A stretch of 22,156 nt of DNA from an uncultured Clostridia bacterium (GTDB taxonomy: Bacteria > Bacillota_A > Clostridia > Christensenellales > Aristaeellaceae), in contig CAMJTZ010000016.1 of NCBI GenBank assembly GCA_946408865.1, positions 1 through 22,156 of the forward strand, read 5' to 3'. Positions 1 through 8,442 of this stretch are shown in pieces. The notes under the pieces were generated by a model that was not told the origin of the DNA, ran no database searches, and saw only the letters and a list, made by a program, of their open reading frames with translations. The translations under genes and the position numbers were made by a program. How positions within the stretch are numbered: position 1 is the stretch's first letter; the number at the start of each line of letters is the position of its first letter.

Positions 1-943
1 CATCGCGGATAACGGCTCCTCCACGGACAAGGCTCCCTCTGCCGCGCAGAAGCTGGTTTCTGAAAATGTGAGCGTCGTGCTCGGTTCCTACGGCTCCGGC
101 GTTTCCATTGCCGGCTCCGACTATTTCAAGGATGCCTCCATCCCTGCCATCGGCCTGACCTGCACCAACCCGCAGGTGACCGCGGGCAACAGCCACTACT
201 TCCGCGTTTGCTTCCTGGATCCCTTCCAGGGCACGGTTCTGGCGAACTACGCCTCCAAGGAACTGGGCGCCAGCACGGTGTACTGCCTGGGCGAGCTGGG
301 CAACGACTATGACCAGGGCCTGATCACCTACTTCAAGCAGGCGTTTGAAGCGCTGGGCGGCATGGTGATCGTTGACTCCTTCCCGACCGGCACGGCTGAC
401 TTTACTTCCTACCTGACCAACGCCACCGGCTATAATGCCGACGTGTTCTTCTGCCCCGTTTCCATCGCCTACTCCACCCAGATCATCCAGCAGGCTTCCG
501 CGCAGGGGCTGCAGATCGCGATCCTGGGCGGCGACACCCTGGATTCCAATGTCGTGGCCGATGCGGACAAGGGCACCAACGTCAAGGTTGTCATCACCAC
601 CTTCTATCAGGAAGGCGCGAACAAGGAATTTGACGAAGGCTTCAAGGCCTGGCTGAACGAGAATCCCGACATGCTGACCAACAACGGCGGCAATGACGTG
701 ATCTCCGCGGTCTCCGTCATGGGTTACGACGGATACTACACTGCCCTGGCCGCCCTGCAGGCTGCCGGCTCCACCGAAGGCGCTGCCGTAATGGCTGCCC
801 TGCCCGCCACCGAGATCGACGGCGTTTCCGGCCATATCAAATTCGACGAAACCGGCGACGCGATCCGTAATTCCGCTTTCGTAAAGACCGTTAATACGGA
901 AACCGGTGCCTGGGAATTCGTGACCGAGCAGAGCGTTGACTGA
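1..943 (+). CDS. livJ: ABC transporter substrate-binding protein, branched-chain amino acid (LivJ) type, 5' truncated
   Basis: The gene runs in from before the window; the reading frame is open from base 2 and stops with TGA at 941-943. About 313 residues are visible, so only the signal peptide/lipobox and the first strands are missing. The visible part has the type I periplasmic-binding fold pattern: a segment starting IADNGSS, then VVLGSYGSG, then the hinge-region stretch HYFRVCFLDPFQG, and a central GDTLDSN. It captures the substrate outside the membrane and hands it to the permease encoded by the next genes. The binding-protein, two-permease, two-ATPase order is the classic liv arrangement. 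Substrate is inferred from family only; close relatives bind Leu/Ile/Val but others bind amides, urea or aromatic compounds. Confidence 0.88.
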   Translation, partial: IADNGSSTDKAPSAAQKLVSENVSVVLGSYGSGVSIAGSDYFKDASIPAIGLTCTNPQVTAGNSHYFRVCFLDPFQGTVLANYASKELGASTVYCLGELGNDYDQGLITYFKQAFEALGGMVIVDSFPTGTADFTSYLTNATGYNADVFFCPVSIAYSTQIIQQASAQGLQIAILGGDTLDSNVVADADKGTNVKVVITTFYQEGANKEFDEGFKAWLNENPDMLTNNGGNDVISAVSVMGYDGYYTALAALQAAGSTEGAAVMAALPATEIDGVSGHIKFDETGDAIRNSAFVKTVNTETGAWEFVTEQSVD

Positions 944-968
944 TGTCAGCGGCTGACGGATGATAACT

Positions 969-1000
969 GCGGCGGAGACGACCTGGCCTCCGCCGCGTTT
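969..1000 (+). terminator. Hairpin between livJ and livH, possible partial terminator or mRNA-stability element
   Basis: A perfect 9-bp stem pairs GCGGCGGAG (969-977) with CTCCGCCGC (988-996) around a 10-nt loop and is followed only by GTTT, then CATG and TTATTT. It lies 25 nt after the livJ stop and 61 nt before the livH start. The weak T-run argues against full termination. A leaky terminator or 3' stabiliser that keeps the binding protein more abundant than the permease is the usual explanation for such a hairpin; that role is inference. Confidence 0.55.
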
Positions 1001-1057
1001 CATGTTATTTGCTGATTGGTTTGTTTTGGGAATTTGATTGTTGGGAGTGACTGATCC

Positions 1058-1981
1058 ATGTGGGATACCATCTTCCCCTACCTGCTTTCCGGCGTATCCG
1101 TCGGCGGGCAGTACGCGCTGATCGCGATTGGCTACACGATGGTGTACGGCATTCTGCGCCTGATCAACTTCGCCCATGGCGACGTGTTTATGGTGGCAGG
1201 TATCATCATGGTGTATCTCGCGGCTTCGGGCCTGCCGCTGTGGCTGTGCATCCCCCTGGTGCTGCTGATCACGGTGGCGGTGGGCTTCCTGATTGAGCGG
1301 GCGGCCTATAAGCCGCTTCGTTCCGCCCCCCGGATGTCCGTTATGATTTCTGCCATCGGCGTGAGCTATACGCTCCAGAACCTGGTGCTCTATATTACCG
1401 GCGGCCTGAACAAGCAGTATCCCACGATTCCGTGGATTTCCGATACGATGACCCTCGGGCCAGCCAGGACCAAGGTCGTGACCGTGGTGACGCCGGTTCT
1501 GGTAATCGTGCTGGTCGTCGCGCTGGTGCTGCTGATCAACAAAACCAAGATCGGCATGGCCATGCGGGCCGTGTCCAAGGACTTTGAGACCAGCAACCTC
1601 ATGGGCATCAAGATCAATAATGTGATCTCCTGCACGTTCATTATCGGCTCCTTCCTGGCGGGTGTAGGTTCGATCCTGTATTTCACCAATTACCCCACCG
1701 TCATCCAGACCTCCGGCGCGATGCCGGGCCTGAAGGCTTTCGTGGCGGCGGTATTCGGCGGGATCGGTTCCATCCCCGGAGCGGTGATCGGCGCGTTTAT
1801 CATCGGCATCATGGAGAACATCATCAAGGGGCTGGACGTCGTGCTCTTCAAGCTCGGCGTGATCCAGGCGCCCCTGGGGCTGGCCACGTTCTCTGACGCC
1901 TTCACCTTCGCCCTGTTGATCATCATCCTTGTGGTGAAGCCCACAGGCCTCTTCGGCGAAAAAGTGACGGATAAGGTGTGA
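1058..1981 (+). CDS. livH: Branched-chain amino acid ABC transporter permease LivH
   Basis: This 307-residue integral membrane protein forms one half of the transport channel of a LivJHMGF importer. It is recognised by the family signature near residues 22-50, ALIAIGYTMVYGILRLINFA followed by HGD, and by repeated hydrophobic segments throughout. The cytoplasmic coupling region contains GMAMRAVSKD and MGI-KINNVI. The C-terminal FGGIGSIPGAVIGA stretch is also typical of LivH. Length matches the family (about 290-310). The ATG at 1058 is preceded by GGGAG at 1043-1047. It ends one base before the GTG that could open livM, so the two permease genes are translationally close. Confidence 0.93.
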   Translation: MWDTIFPYLLSGVSVGGQYALIAIGYTMVYGILRLINFAHGDVFMVAGIIMVYLAASGLPLWLCIPLVLLITVAVGFLIERAAYKPLRSAPRMSVMISAIGVSYTLQNLVLYITGGLNKQYPTIPWISDTMTLGPARTKVVTVVTPVLVIVLVVALVLLINKTKIGMAMRAVSKDFETSNLMGIKINNVISCTFIIGSFLAGVGSILYFTNYPTVIQTSGAMPGLKAFVAAVFGGIGSIPGAVIGAFIIGIMENIIKGLDVVLFKLGVIQAPLGLATFSDAFTFALLIIILVVKPTGLFGEKVTDKV

Positions 1982-1991
1982 GGTGAGCGAT

Positions 1992-3098
1992 ATGAAAAAG
2001 AAAAACAATGCGCCCGTGATCATCACCCTTGTGCTGGTAGCCCTGGTTTACGTGGCGGTGTTCGTCGCGGAACAGCTGCTGCCGGCCAACTCCATGCTTT
2101 TCACCGTGCTGAAAAAGGGCGCCACCTACGCTCTGGTGGCAGTCTCCATGAACCTGCTGAACGGCTTCACCGGGATCTTCTCTCTCGGCCAGGCAGGCTT
2201 CATGCTCGTGGGTGCCTACATCTACGGCATCTTCACGATTCCCGTGGCCCAGCGTGCTTCAGTCTATCAGTATTTTGACGGCGGTGTGGTGCAGTTCACG
2301 GTCCCGGTGATTATCGCCATGATTCTCGCGGGCCTGGCGGCAGCCTTCTTCGCCTTCCTGATCGGCCTGCCGGTGCTGCGGCTGAAGAGCGATTACCTCG
2401 CGATCGCAACCCTGGGCTTCGCGGAGATTATCCGCGCCATCTTCCAGTGGAATGTCCTCGGCCCGGTGACCAACGGATCCAACATGCTCCGTTCCTTCCC
2501 CTCCTTCAACGATTTCAACATCCGCGGTGCGGACGGCAATGTAACGGTTTACCTGTCCACGCTGATTCCCTTCATCATGGCCGGGGTCTGTATCCTCCTG
2601 ATTGTGCTGTTGATCAATTCCACCTACGGCCGAGCCCTGAAAGCGATCCGGGATGACGAGGTGGCGGCGGAAGCCATGGGCATCAACCTGGCGCATCACA
2701 AGCGGCTGGCCTTCTGTGTCTCCTCTTTCTTCGCAGGTGTAGGCGGCGCGATGCTGGCCATGTACCAGACCACCGTGCAGGCGAAATCCTTCACCTCCGC
2801 GATGACCTATGAAATCCTGCTGATCGTCGTGATCGGCGGAATCGGATCGGTGACAGGCAGTGTACTCAGTTCCTTCCTGTTTGTAGCCTGCAGCGAATGG
2901 TGGCTCCGCTTCCTGGACGAGAAGCAGATCATCGGAAACTTTGAAGTGCCGCTGCTTGGCAACGGCTTCCGCCTGGTGGTCTTCTCCGTCATCATCATGA
3001 TCGTGGTGCTGTTCTTCCGCAGGGGAATCATGGGCGACAGGGAACTTCCGGATCTTCTTTCCCGCAGCAGAAAAGCGAAAGGGAGGGCTGTCAAATGA
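1992..3098 (+). CDS. livM: Branched-chain amino acid ABC transporter permease LivM
   Basis: This is the second channel subunit of the importer, 368 residues from the ATG chosen here. The LivM signature GLPVLRLKSDYLAIATLGF is followed by AEIIRAI near residues 120-145. The coupling region ALKAIRDDEVAAEAMGI and the downstream VIGGIGSVTGSVL agree with the family. A GTG at 1983 would add three residues, but the perfect GAGGTGA at 1980-1986 sits 5 nt before the ATG at 1992 and would overlap the GTG, so 1992 is preferred. The C-terminus is basic (LLSRSRKAKGRAVK). The gene overlaps livG by 4 nt (ATGA), indicating coupled translation. Confidence 0.92.
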   Translation: MKKKNNAPVIITLVLVALVYVAVFVAEQLLPANSMLFTVLKKGATYALVAVSMNLLNGFTGIFSLGQAGFMLVGAYIYGIFTIPVAQRASVYQYFDGGVVQFTVPVIIAMILAGLAAAFFAFLIGLPVLRLKSDYLAIATLGFAEIIRAIFQWNVLGPVTNGSNMLRSFPSFNDFNIRGADGNVTVYLSTLIPFIMAGVCILLIVLLINSTYGRALKAIRDDEVAAEAMGINLAHHKRLAFCVSSFFAGVGGAMLAMYQTTVQAKSFTSAMTYEILLIVVIGGIGSVTGSVLSSFLFVACSEWWLRFLDEKQIIGNFEVPLLGNGFRLVVFSVIIMIVVLFFRRGIMGDRELPDLLSRSRKAKGRAVK

Positions 3099-3955
3099 GC
3101 AGCGCGAACAGCATTATCCCGGTGCTGAAGCTGGAAAACATCACCATGCAGTTCGGCGGCGTGGTGGCCATCAACAATCTGTCCCTGGAAGTGAACAAGG
3201 GGGAAATCGTGGCGCTGATCGGCCCCAACGGGGCCGGTAAAACCACGGCGTTCAACTGTATCACCGGCGTGTATGAGCCCACCAACGGCATCGTGTTTTT
3301 CGAGGGCAAACCCATCGTCGTCAACCATCCCCAGGGCAAGATGGTCCGGCAGTACGGCGGAATCAACGGAGATCTCTATCTGAACCGGAGACCGGTTGTA
3401 TATACGCCGGATAAAATCACCCGGATGGGCATTGCCCGCACGTTCCAGAACATCCGCCTTTTCAAAAGCCAGACAGCTTTCGAAAATGTGCTGATCGGCA
3501 CCCATCTGCGCCGGACGAGCAATATGTTCACCGCCGCCTTCCATCTCAACGCGAAGGAGGAAAAAGCCAACCGGAAAAAGGCCGCGGAATTGCTGGAAAT
3601 CGTTGGCCTGGCGGATGTGGCGGACGAACTGGCCACTTCCCTGCCCTACGGCAAGCAGCGCCGTCTGGAAATTGCCCGGGCTCTGGCCACGGATCCGACC
3701 CTGCTGCTGCTCGACGAGCCGGCGGCCGGCATGAACCCGCAGGAAACGGACGAACTGGGTGAATTCATCGTGGATATCAAGAACCGGTTTAACCTGACGG
3801 TCTTCATGATTGAGCATCATATGAACCTGGTTATGGAAATCTCGGACCGGATCTATGTGCTGGATTTCGGAAAGCAGATCGCCGAGGGTACGCCAGAGGA
3901 GGTTCAGAAGAATCCGGTCGTCATCGCGGCCTACCTGGGGGTGGATGAGGAATGA
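3095..3955 (+). CDS. livG: Branched-chain amino acid ABC transporter ATP-binding protein LivG
   Basis: A 286-residue cytoplasmic ATPase that pairs with LivF to power import. Walker A is GPNGAGKTT at residues 43-51. The signature helix is LPYGKQRRLEIARAL at about 183-197, using the YGxQ form typical of LivG. Walker B is LLLLDEPAAGMNP at about 203-215, and the switch histidine is in MIEHHMN near 241. It is about 30 residues longer than typical LivG (about 255): the extra sequence lies at about residues 74-106, between the FFEGKPI strand and KITRMGIARTFQN. GGGAGGG at 3081-3087 precedes the ATG, and the start overlaps the livM stop. Confidence 0.93.
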   Translation: MSSANSIIPVLKLENITMQFGGVVAINNLSLEVNKGEIVALIGPNGAGKTTAFNCITGVYEPTNGIVFFEGKPIVVNHPQGKMVRQYGGINGDLYLNRRPVVYTPDKITRMGIARTFQNIRLFKSQTAFENVLIGTHLRRTSNMFTAAFHLNAKEEKANRKKAAELLEIVGLADVADELATSLPYGKQRRLEIARALATDPTLLLLDEPAAGMNPQETDELGEFIVDIKNRFNLTVFMIEHHMNLVMEISDRIYVLDFGKQIAEGTPEEVQKNPVVIAAYLGVDEE

Positions 3956-3957
3956 GC

Positions 3958-4674
3958 ATGCTGAAAGTCACGGATCTGGTGGTCTCCTACGGCGGCATTG
4001 AGGCGCTGAAGGGGATCTCCTTCGATGTGGAGCAGGGCCAGATCGTCACCCTGATCGGCGCCAACGGCGCCGGAAAGAGCACAACCCTCCGCACCATCTC
4101 CGGCCTGGTTCCGCCGAAGCAGGGACGGATTTACTTCGAAGGCCGGGATATCACGGATCTGAAAACCCAGAAAATTGTGGAAACCGGTATTGCCATGGTG
4201 CCGGAAGGACGCCGTGTCTTCGCAAACCTGACCGTGCTGGAAAATCTGCGGATCGGCGCCTACCTTCGAAAGGACAAGGCGGTCATTGAAGAGGATATCA
4301 ATTATGTCTATGAACTCTTTCCCCGGCTGAAGGAGCGCTCCTGGCAGCTGGCGGGAACCCTGTCCGGCGGTGAACAGCAGATGCTGGCCGTCGGCCGCGC
4401 GGTCATGACGCGGCCGAAGCTGATCATGATGGACGAACCCAGTCTGGGTCTTGCCCCGCTGGTGGTCAAGGATATCTTCAAAATTATCCTGACCCTGAAA
4501 AGCACCGGCATGACCGTGCTGCTGATTGAGCAGAACGCCAACGCCGCCCTGCACGCCTGCGATTATGCCTATGTCATGGAGACCGGCCGTATCACCACCA
4601 GCGGCACCGGAGAGGAACTCCTCGCCAGCGAAACCATCCAGGAAGCGTACCTGGGAAAAACAAGCCGGAAATAA
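3958..4674 (+). CDS. livF: Branched-chain amino acid ABC transporter ATP-binding protein LivF
   Basis: The second ATPase of the importer, 238 residues. Walker A is GANGAGKS (34-41), followed by the LivF hallmark VPEGRRVF (81-88). The signature is LSGGEQQMLAVGRA (135-148), and Walker B is LIMMDEPSLGL (155-165). LLIEQNA follows in the switch region, with Gln where LivG has His. Length is normal. An upstream ATG at 3952 overlaps the livG stop, but GAGGA at 3947-3951 would then be only 0-1 nt away; it sits 6 nt from the ATG at 3958, giving the usual MLKVTDL start. It is the last gene of the operon and is followed by a terminator. Confidence 0.93.
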   Translation: MLKVTDLVVSYGGIEALKGISFDVEQGQIVTLIGANGAGKSTTLRTISGLVPPKQGRIYFEGRDITDLKTQKIVETGIAMVPEGRRVFANLTVLENLRIGAYLRKDKAVIEEDINYVYELFPRLKERSWQLAGTLSGGEQQMLAVGRAVMTRPKLIMMDEPSLGLAPLVVKDIFKIILTLKSTGMTVLLIEQNANAALHACDYAYVMETGRITTSGTGEELLASETIQEAYLGKTSRK

Positions 4675-4690
4675 AACCACTTTTCAAAAC

Positions 4691-4727
4691 AGCACGGCTG
4701 CCCCTTCCGGAGCAGCCGTGTTTTTTT
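4691..4727 (+). terminator. Rho-independent terminator of the liv operon
   Basis: CACGGCTGC (4693-4701) pairs perfectly with GCAGCCGTG (4712-4720), giving a 9-bp stem with a 10-nt loop followed by seven T (4721-4727). It begins 16 nt after the livF stop. In the other direction the same stem is followed by CTGTTTTG, so it may also terminate the minus-strand operon that converges on it, though less well. Confidence 0.88.
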
Positions 4728-4749
4728 GCGTCATTCCTGACGCGCTTTT

Positions 4750-6153
4750 TTACTGCCAGGGAACATAGAACCGCTCAACTGTCTGCAGTTCCCCGTCCGC
4801 GTCGAAGGTGACATAGACGTTGTCCGATGCGAAATCAGGCTTTCCGCCCTCTTCCAGCATCGCGGCGAATTCGCCGGCGCTGTAGGTTGCCGGTTCGTCC
4901 CGCTCCAGACCGCTCGCCGGATCGATTTCATCGGTAAAGACCAGATCTTTCGGAATCTCCATCGTCCGTGTGAAAAGGATCCTGTAGAACGGATGCCTGA
5001 AGGAGCTTACGTACACGACAGTTCCGTCCCCGTACTCGAGGAAATACTGATCGTTTACGGAAATGCCGGCATCGGACTTTTCCGTTTTCTCCACAGGGAT
5101 CGTTTCATCCGCGATGGTCAGCGTATCCCCTTCCTTCAGGTTGTCCGCCAGTTCCCGTTCAATCACGAGCCTGTCCAGTCCTTCCACAAACACTGTATTG
5201 TCTTCGCTGTTATAGTCCGTCAGCCGAGCGATATATTTTTCACCAGCGTCCGGTTGAATCTCGTCGTCTTCTTCATCGTTTTCATCGACAAAATCCAGAT
5301 CTGTCAGAAAATCGACGCACATCCGGACCTGATCCTCCGTCAGTTCCTTGTTTCCCGCCTGCCGGGAGGGCAGCAGCACGCACTCCACAAAGTATCCCTT
5401 GTAGATGGTCATGAAGTCCATGTAATACTTGTCGCCGTTCGACATCTTTGCAATCAGCAGCCGTGTTCCAAGGTTGGTTTCACCGTAGGAGATCTCAACG
5501 GCCGGATCGTTCCGGATAAAGGTGTCCTCCAGTTTTGCCACCGCAGCCCGGTCCAGGTCGTTCAGGCGGTCCACTTCCGCGTACACCGGATCAAAGCCGA
5601 CCGACAGGCGCATCCCTGGTTTTTCCGCGTCTTCGGAAAGAATCAGCGCATACATCTCATCCCCGGAAGAATAGCCGGTTTCAATATGGTAGCCTTCCGG
5701 CAGCGTGCACTGCAGGGTGAAGGCGCCGTTGGCGTCCACCACGCCCAGGTTCGTTTTGCCGTTTTCTGTTTCGCTCAGATCCATCTGGCTCAGCGTTCCG
5801 ATCTCCCTGGATTCCGCCACGTCATCCCTGCTGATGTAGCCGATATCCCCGGTTTCCAGGTTCTCTGCCAGCAGCCAGTGGGGCGTTTCCCGCAGGACTG
5901 TCAGAATCTGTTTCGCGGTGAAAGTTTCGATCATCGGTGCACGGTAGCTCGGCGCCCAGCGAAGGGCTGCCCAGCCGGTAATCCGGGCGGGACGGACGGA
6001 AATCTCATAGGGATCGACAACTTTCGCCTGGATAAATTCTTCCGTGATCTCCTCGAACGGATCGGCGGATACGGTCTCCTCGGCCATCACCGGCATGCTG
6101 AAGGCGAAGAGCACCGCCAGCGCCAGCAGCAGGGAAATGAATTGTTTTTTCAT
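4750..6153 (-). CDS. Secreted protein with N-terminal SH3-like domain, function unknown
   Basis: A 467-residue exported protein. Residues 1-24 form a signal peptide (KK, hydrophobic core, cleavage after MPVMA). Residues about 59-112 resemble a bacterial SH3 domain: GWAALRWAPSYRAP, then ILTVLRETPHWLLAE and GDIGYISRDDV. Such domains usually bind cell-wall peptides or mediate attachment. The middle (about 125-285) looks like a beta-rich domain of unknown family, then an acidic linker NDEEDDE near 293-300, and a C-terminal region ending in FYVPWQ. No catalytic motif or sortase signal is visible. The start at 6153 has GAGGAGG 10 nt upstream. It follows the BIG2 gene by 44 bp on the same strand, so the two are probably co-transcribed. 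Confidence 0.75.
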   Translation of the reverse strand: MKKQFISLLLALAVLFAFSMPVMAEETVSADPFEEITEEFIQAKVVDPYEISVRPARITGWAALRWAPSYRAPMIETFTAKQILTVLRETPHWLLAENLETGDIGYISRDDVAESREIGTLSQMDLSETENGKTNLGVVDANGAFTLQCTLPEGYHIETGYSSGDEMYALILSEDAEKPGMRLSVGFDPVYAEVDRLNDLDRAAVAKLEDTFIRNDPAVEISYGETNLGTRLLIAKMSNGDKYYMDFMTIYKGYFVECVLLPSRQAGNKELTEDQVRMCVDFLTDLDFVDENDEEDDEIQPDAGEKYIARLTDYNSEDNTVFVEGLDRLVIERELADNLKEGDTLTIADETIPVEKTEKSDAGISVNDQYFLEYGDGTVVYVSSFRHPFYRILFTRTMEIPKDLVFTDEIDPASGLERDEPATYSAGEFAAMLEEGGKPDFASDNVYVTFDADGELQTVERFYVPWQ

Positions 6154-6197
6154 ATAACGGGTTCCTCCTCACATAATCCCTTATCCATCCGGAGTTT

Positions 6198-7988
6198 TTA
6201 TTTCTTCAGTTTCGGAGAATATTCAAAACTGGGCTGGTATTTTTCCGGAATCGCCTTGATCCAGTCGCCGTCGATCTGGAATTCGGTAATTCTGACATCC
6301 ATGTAGAAAATGGAGCTGCTGGGACTATAGTCCTTGATCTTCCACTTGTTTTCCTGTGTCGAATGGCCGGGATCCACAGGCTGCGAGAAGGTCGCTTCGA
6401 TGATATTGGTCCCGTCCTTGCTGTTGACCGGAACGGGGTCGCGGCTCTCGTCATACATCCCGATCTGCGCCTTGATATAGGTTACCGGGATGTCGTCGCT
6501 GACATTTTTCGCGCGGATATAAAGGTTGAAGTTCTGGTCATACTGCGCGTCCGTGATTGCGATGGTCTTGAAATAATCGCCGACCTTTACGAGGATGGAG
6601 GTTTTGAATCCGCCGTCCTCTGTTGTGCCGTAAACCGTCGTTTCCCCCTTTGCGCGGCCGGTGATATTCACGCGGCTGCTGTTCCTCCCTGCCTTGACGG
6701 TGGCGATGGAAGGATCGTCGACTTCCCAGGTCATGTTCTGGTTGGATGCGTCTTTCGGTTCCAGCACCGCGCTGGCGGTGGAGAAGGAATTCAGGTCGAT
6801 ATAGGCGGTTTTGTGCTTCATATGGACGCCGGTCACATGCTGGAGCACTTTGATCTGTATTTTTGCTCTCCGTTTGGATCCGTCCTGGGTCATCGCGGTC
6901 ACGTTGGTCTTTCCGGCCTTGACGCCGGTGATGACGCCGTTCGCATCCACCGTCAGAATCTTTTCACTGCCGGATTTGAAGGTCACTGCCGGGTTGCTGG
7001 CGTCGGCCGGTTCGGTCGTCCAGGTCAGCTGCGCTGTTTCACCGGTATAGACCGTCGGCGCTTCCCCGAAAGTCAGCTTGGTCACCGGCTGCTGAACGTG
7101 AACCATCGCCTTTGCCTGCACCTCTCCGTTCGACTGGCTTATGCAGGTAATTTCACAGTCGCCCAGCGCCAGGCCCGTAACGCGGCCCTGGGCGTTCACG
7201 GTCGCGATGCTTTCATCCGACGAAGTCCAGGCGACCTTTTTGTTGTCTGTGTTCTTTGGCAGCACAGTCGCCTTCAGAACGGCGCTCTTGCCGCCGGCGT
7301 CCACGGTCAGCTCTGTCGTGTTCAGCTGAATTTCCTCAGCGCCCTGGGTAACCTTGAGTCCGATATTGGCGCGTACGCCGCTCCCGTCATTTGCGACGGC
7401 GTTGATCCGGACATTGCCTTTTTTCACGCCGGTGACGTTCCCGTTCGCGTCCACCATCGCGATGTTTTCGTTCGACGAGGTCCAGGTCACGGTCTTCAGC
7501 AGCGCGTCCTCCGGCAGGAAGGCCGGCGTCAGGGAAAGGGTCTGTCCGGCCATGACCGATTTTTCGGGAGCGGTTACGATCAGCCGTGTAACAGGCTGAT
7601 AAACGATCACGCGGAACCTCTGGGATACGGAGGGGTCCGCCTGGCTGGTAACCGTCAGGACCGTCTCGCCGGGCTGTACCGGCGTCAGGGTTGTCCCCCG
7701 GACTTTGACGATGTCTTCGTTGTCGACGGTAACGTCAACCTTCTTGTTTCTTGTGTTCTTCGGGAGAATCGTAACGGCCAGCTTCACGGCTTTTTTCATC
7801 CGGACCGTCACGGCCGGAAGCGCCTCTGTGCCTTCGGGAGCCGTCAGGCCCGCCTGCTGCAGAAACGGATCGTCCGGCGCCAGGACAGGCGTCACGTCCA
7901 TCGTAATCGTTGCGCTCTCCTCTGCCGGCGCTGCCGTACAGATGCACAGCAGGATCAGTGCCAGCAGGGAAACCAGGATTTTTTTCAT
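6198..7988 (-). CDS. Secreted five-repeat bacterial Ig-like (BIG2) protein
   Basis: A 596-residue secreted protein with a signal peptide at about 1-22 (cleavage after AAPA). Five Ig-like BIG2 repeats follow at roughly 57-130, 133-214, 217-298, 300-381 and 384-469. They share WTSS-(N/D)E-IA-V and NG-VTGVK-G motifs, e.g. TWTSSNENIAMVDANGNVTG. A different beta-rich domain occupies 476-596 (FNLYIRAKNVSD...). No LPXTG, SLH or C-terminal membrane segment is visible, so it is released or held non-covalently. BIG2 domains act as surface spacers or carbohydrate/adhesion modules. The frame stays open 72 codons further upstream, but AAAGGAGGTCA sits just before the ATG at 7988 and the signal peptide begins there, so the longer start is rejected. 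Confidence 0.88.
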   Translation of the reverse strand: MKKILVSLLALILLCICTAAPAEESATITMDVTPVLAPDDPFLQQAGLTAPEGTEALPAVTVRMKKAVKLAVTILPKNTRNKKVDVTVDNEDIVKVRGTTLTPVQPGETVLTVTSQADPSVSQRFRVIVYQPVTRLIVTAPEKSVMAGQTLSLTPAFLPEDALLKTVTWTSSNENIAMVDANGNVTGVKKGNVRINAVANDGSGVRANIGLKVTQGAEEIQLNTTELTVDAGGKSAVLKATVLPKNTDNKKVAWTSSDESIATVNAQGRVTGLALGDCEITCISQSNGEVQAKAMVHVQQPVTKLTFGEAPTVYTGETAQLTWTTEPADASNPAVTFKSGSEKILTVDANGVITGVKAGKTNVTAMTQDGSKRRAKIQIKVLQHVTGVHMKHKTAYIDLNSFSTASAVLEPKDASNQNMTWEVDDPSIATVKAGRNSSRVNITGRAKGETTVYGTTEDGGFKTSILVKVGDYFKTIAITDAQYDQNFNLYIRAKNVSDDIPVTYIKAQIGMYDESRDPVPVNSKDGTNIIEATFSQPVDPGHSTQENKWKIKDYSPSSSIFYMDVRITEFQIDGDWIKAIPEKYQPSFEYSPKLKK

Positions 7989-8148
7989 TCCCTTGACCTC
8001 CTTTATGGTTCCTGTATCGGCAGCATGGATACATCGCCGTACAGAAATGATTTTATGTTGTGCTTTACAGGAACAGTATATTCGAAAACCGGAAAAAAGG
8101 AAAGAAATTTTTTCCTCATTAGTTGCGGCGCTTTTTCTTGTTTTTTGC

Positions 8149-8177
8149 TGGACAATGTCGGGCCCGGGTGGTATAAG
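8149..8177 (+). promoter_or_regulatory. Sigma-A-type promoter with extended -10
   Basis: TGGACA (8149-8154), a 17-nt spacer and TATAAG (8172-8177), with TGG directly before the -10 (extended -10). It lies about 45 nt before the small membrane protein start at 8226, in the 237-bp divergent region between that gene and the BIG2 gene. Confidence 0.6.
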
Positions 8178-8225
8178 TCTGTTTTTGTCCGGTGCGGAAA
8201 GCACGGCAGAAAGGAAGTCTCTGTG

Positions 8226-8408
8226 ATGAATGAGTCCCTCAGAAACCAGCTGATCAGCTTTGGCGTTACCCTTGTCCTGCTTGGGGTTTCCCTGTTCGCT
8301 TTCAAGTCTTTCGACTGGGCGGACTACATTCTGATCGGCATCGGCACGATCGAGCTGATCCGTATCATCGCAACGGTTATGAAGCTGAAGAAATCCGGGC
8401 AGTCCTGA
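8226..8408 (+). CDS. Small membrane protein, 60 aa, unknown function
   Basis: A 60-residue protein with two predicted membrane segments at about 10-27 (LISFGVTLVLLGVSLFAF) and 33-51 (DYILIGIGTIELIRIIATV), and a basic tail MKLKKSGQS. AAGGAAG at 8211-8217 lies 8 nt before the ATG, and a good extended -10 promoter is located upstream. The same frame is open for about 1.8 kb upstream, antisense to the BIG2 gene, but only this last part has its own ribosome site and membrane-protein composition. I do not recognise the family. It stands between its own promoter and the next gene's promoter, so it is probably monocistronic. Confidence 0.65.
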   Translation: MNESLRNQLISFGVTLVLLGVSLFAFKSFDWADYILIGIGTIELIRIIATVMKLKKSGQS

Positions 8409-8442
8409 CCGGGTTCAGATGGAGCCCGCCCGTAAAAAAGGC

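Noticed and set aside
4993..6306. 437-codon plus-strand open frame opposite the SH3-domain gene
   Set aside because: The minus frame has a signal peptide, ribosome site and SH3 pattern. The plus frame crosses the intergenic region and has no start signal.
6580..7820. Regularly repeated DNA of about 250 bp period, considered as a possible repeat array or CRISPR
   Set aside because: The periodicity comes from diverged protein-coding BIG2 domains; there are no short identical repeats or spacers.
7989..8148. Search for a minus-strand promoter for the BIG2 operon
   Set aside because: TATACT at 8080-8075 (minus strand) is a possible -10, but no acceptable -35 lies 16-18 nt upstream, so it is not listed as a feature.
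6363..8225. Long plus-strand open frame of about 620 codons antisense to the BIG2 gene
   Set aside because: It is the mirror of the repeat gene's codon bias, rich in Arg, Gly, His and Val with no domain, signal peptide or ribosome site. Only its last 60 codons, from 8226, look like a gene.
8410..8428. 7-bp hairpin after the 60-residue gene
   Set aside because: One G-T pair in the stem and an A-run instead of a T-run after it, so not an intrinsic terminator on the plus strand.
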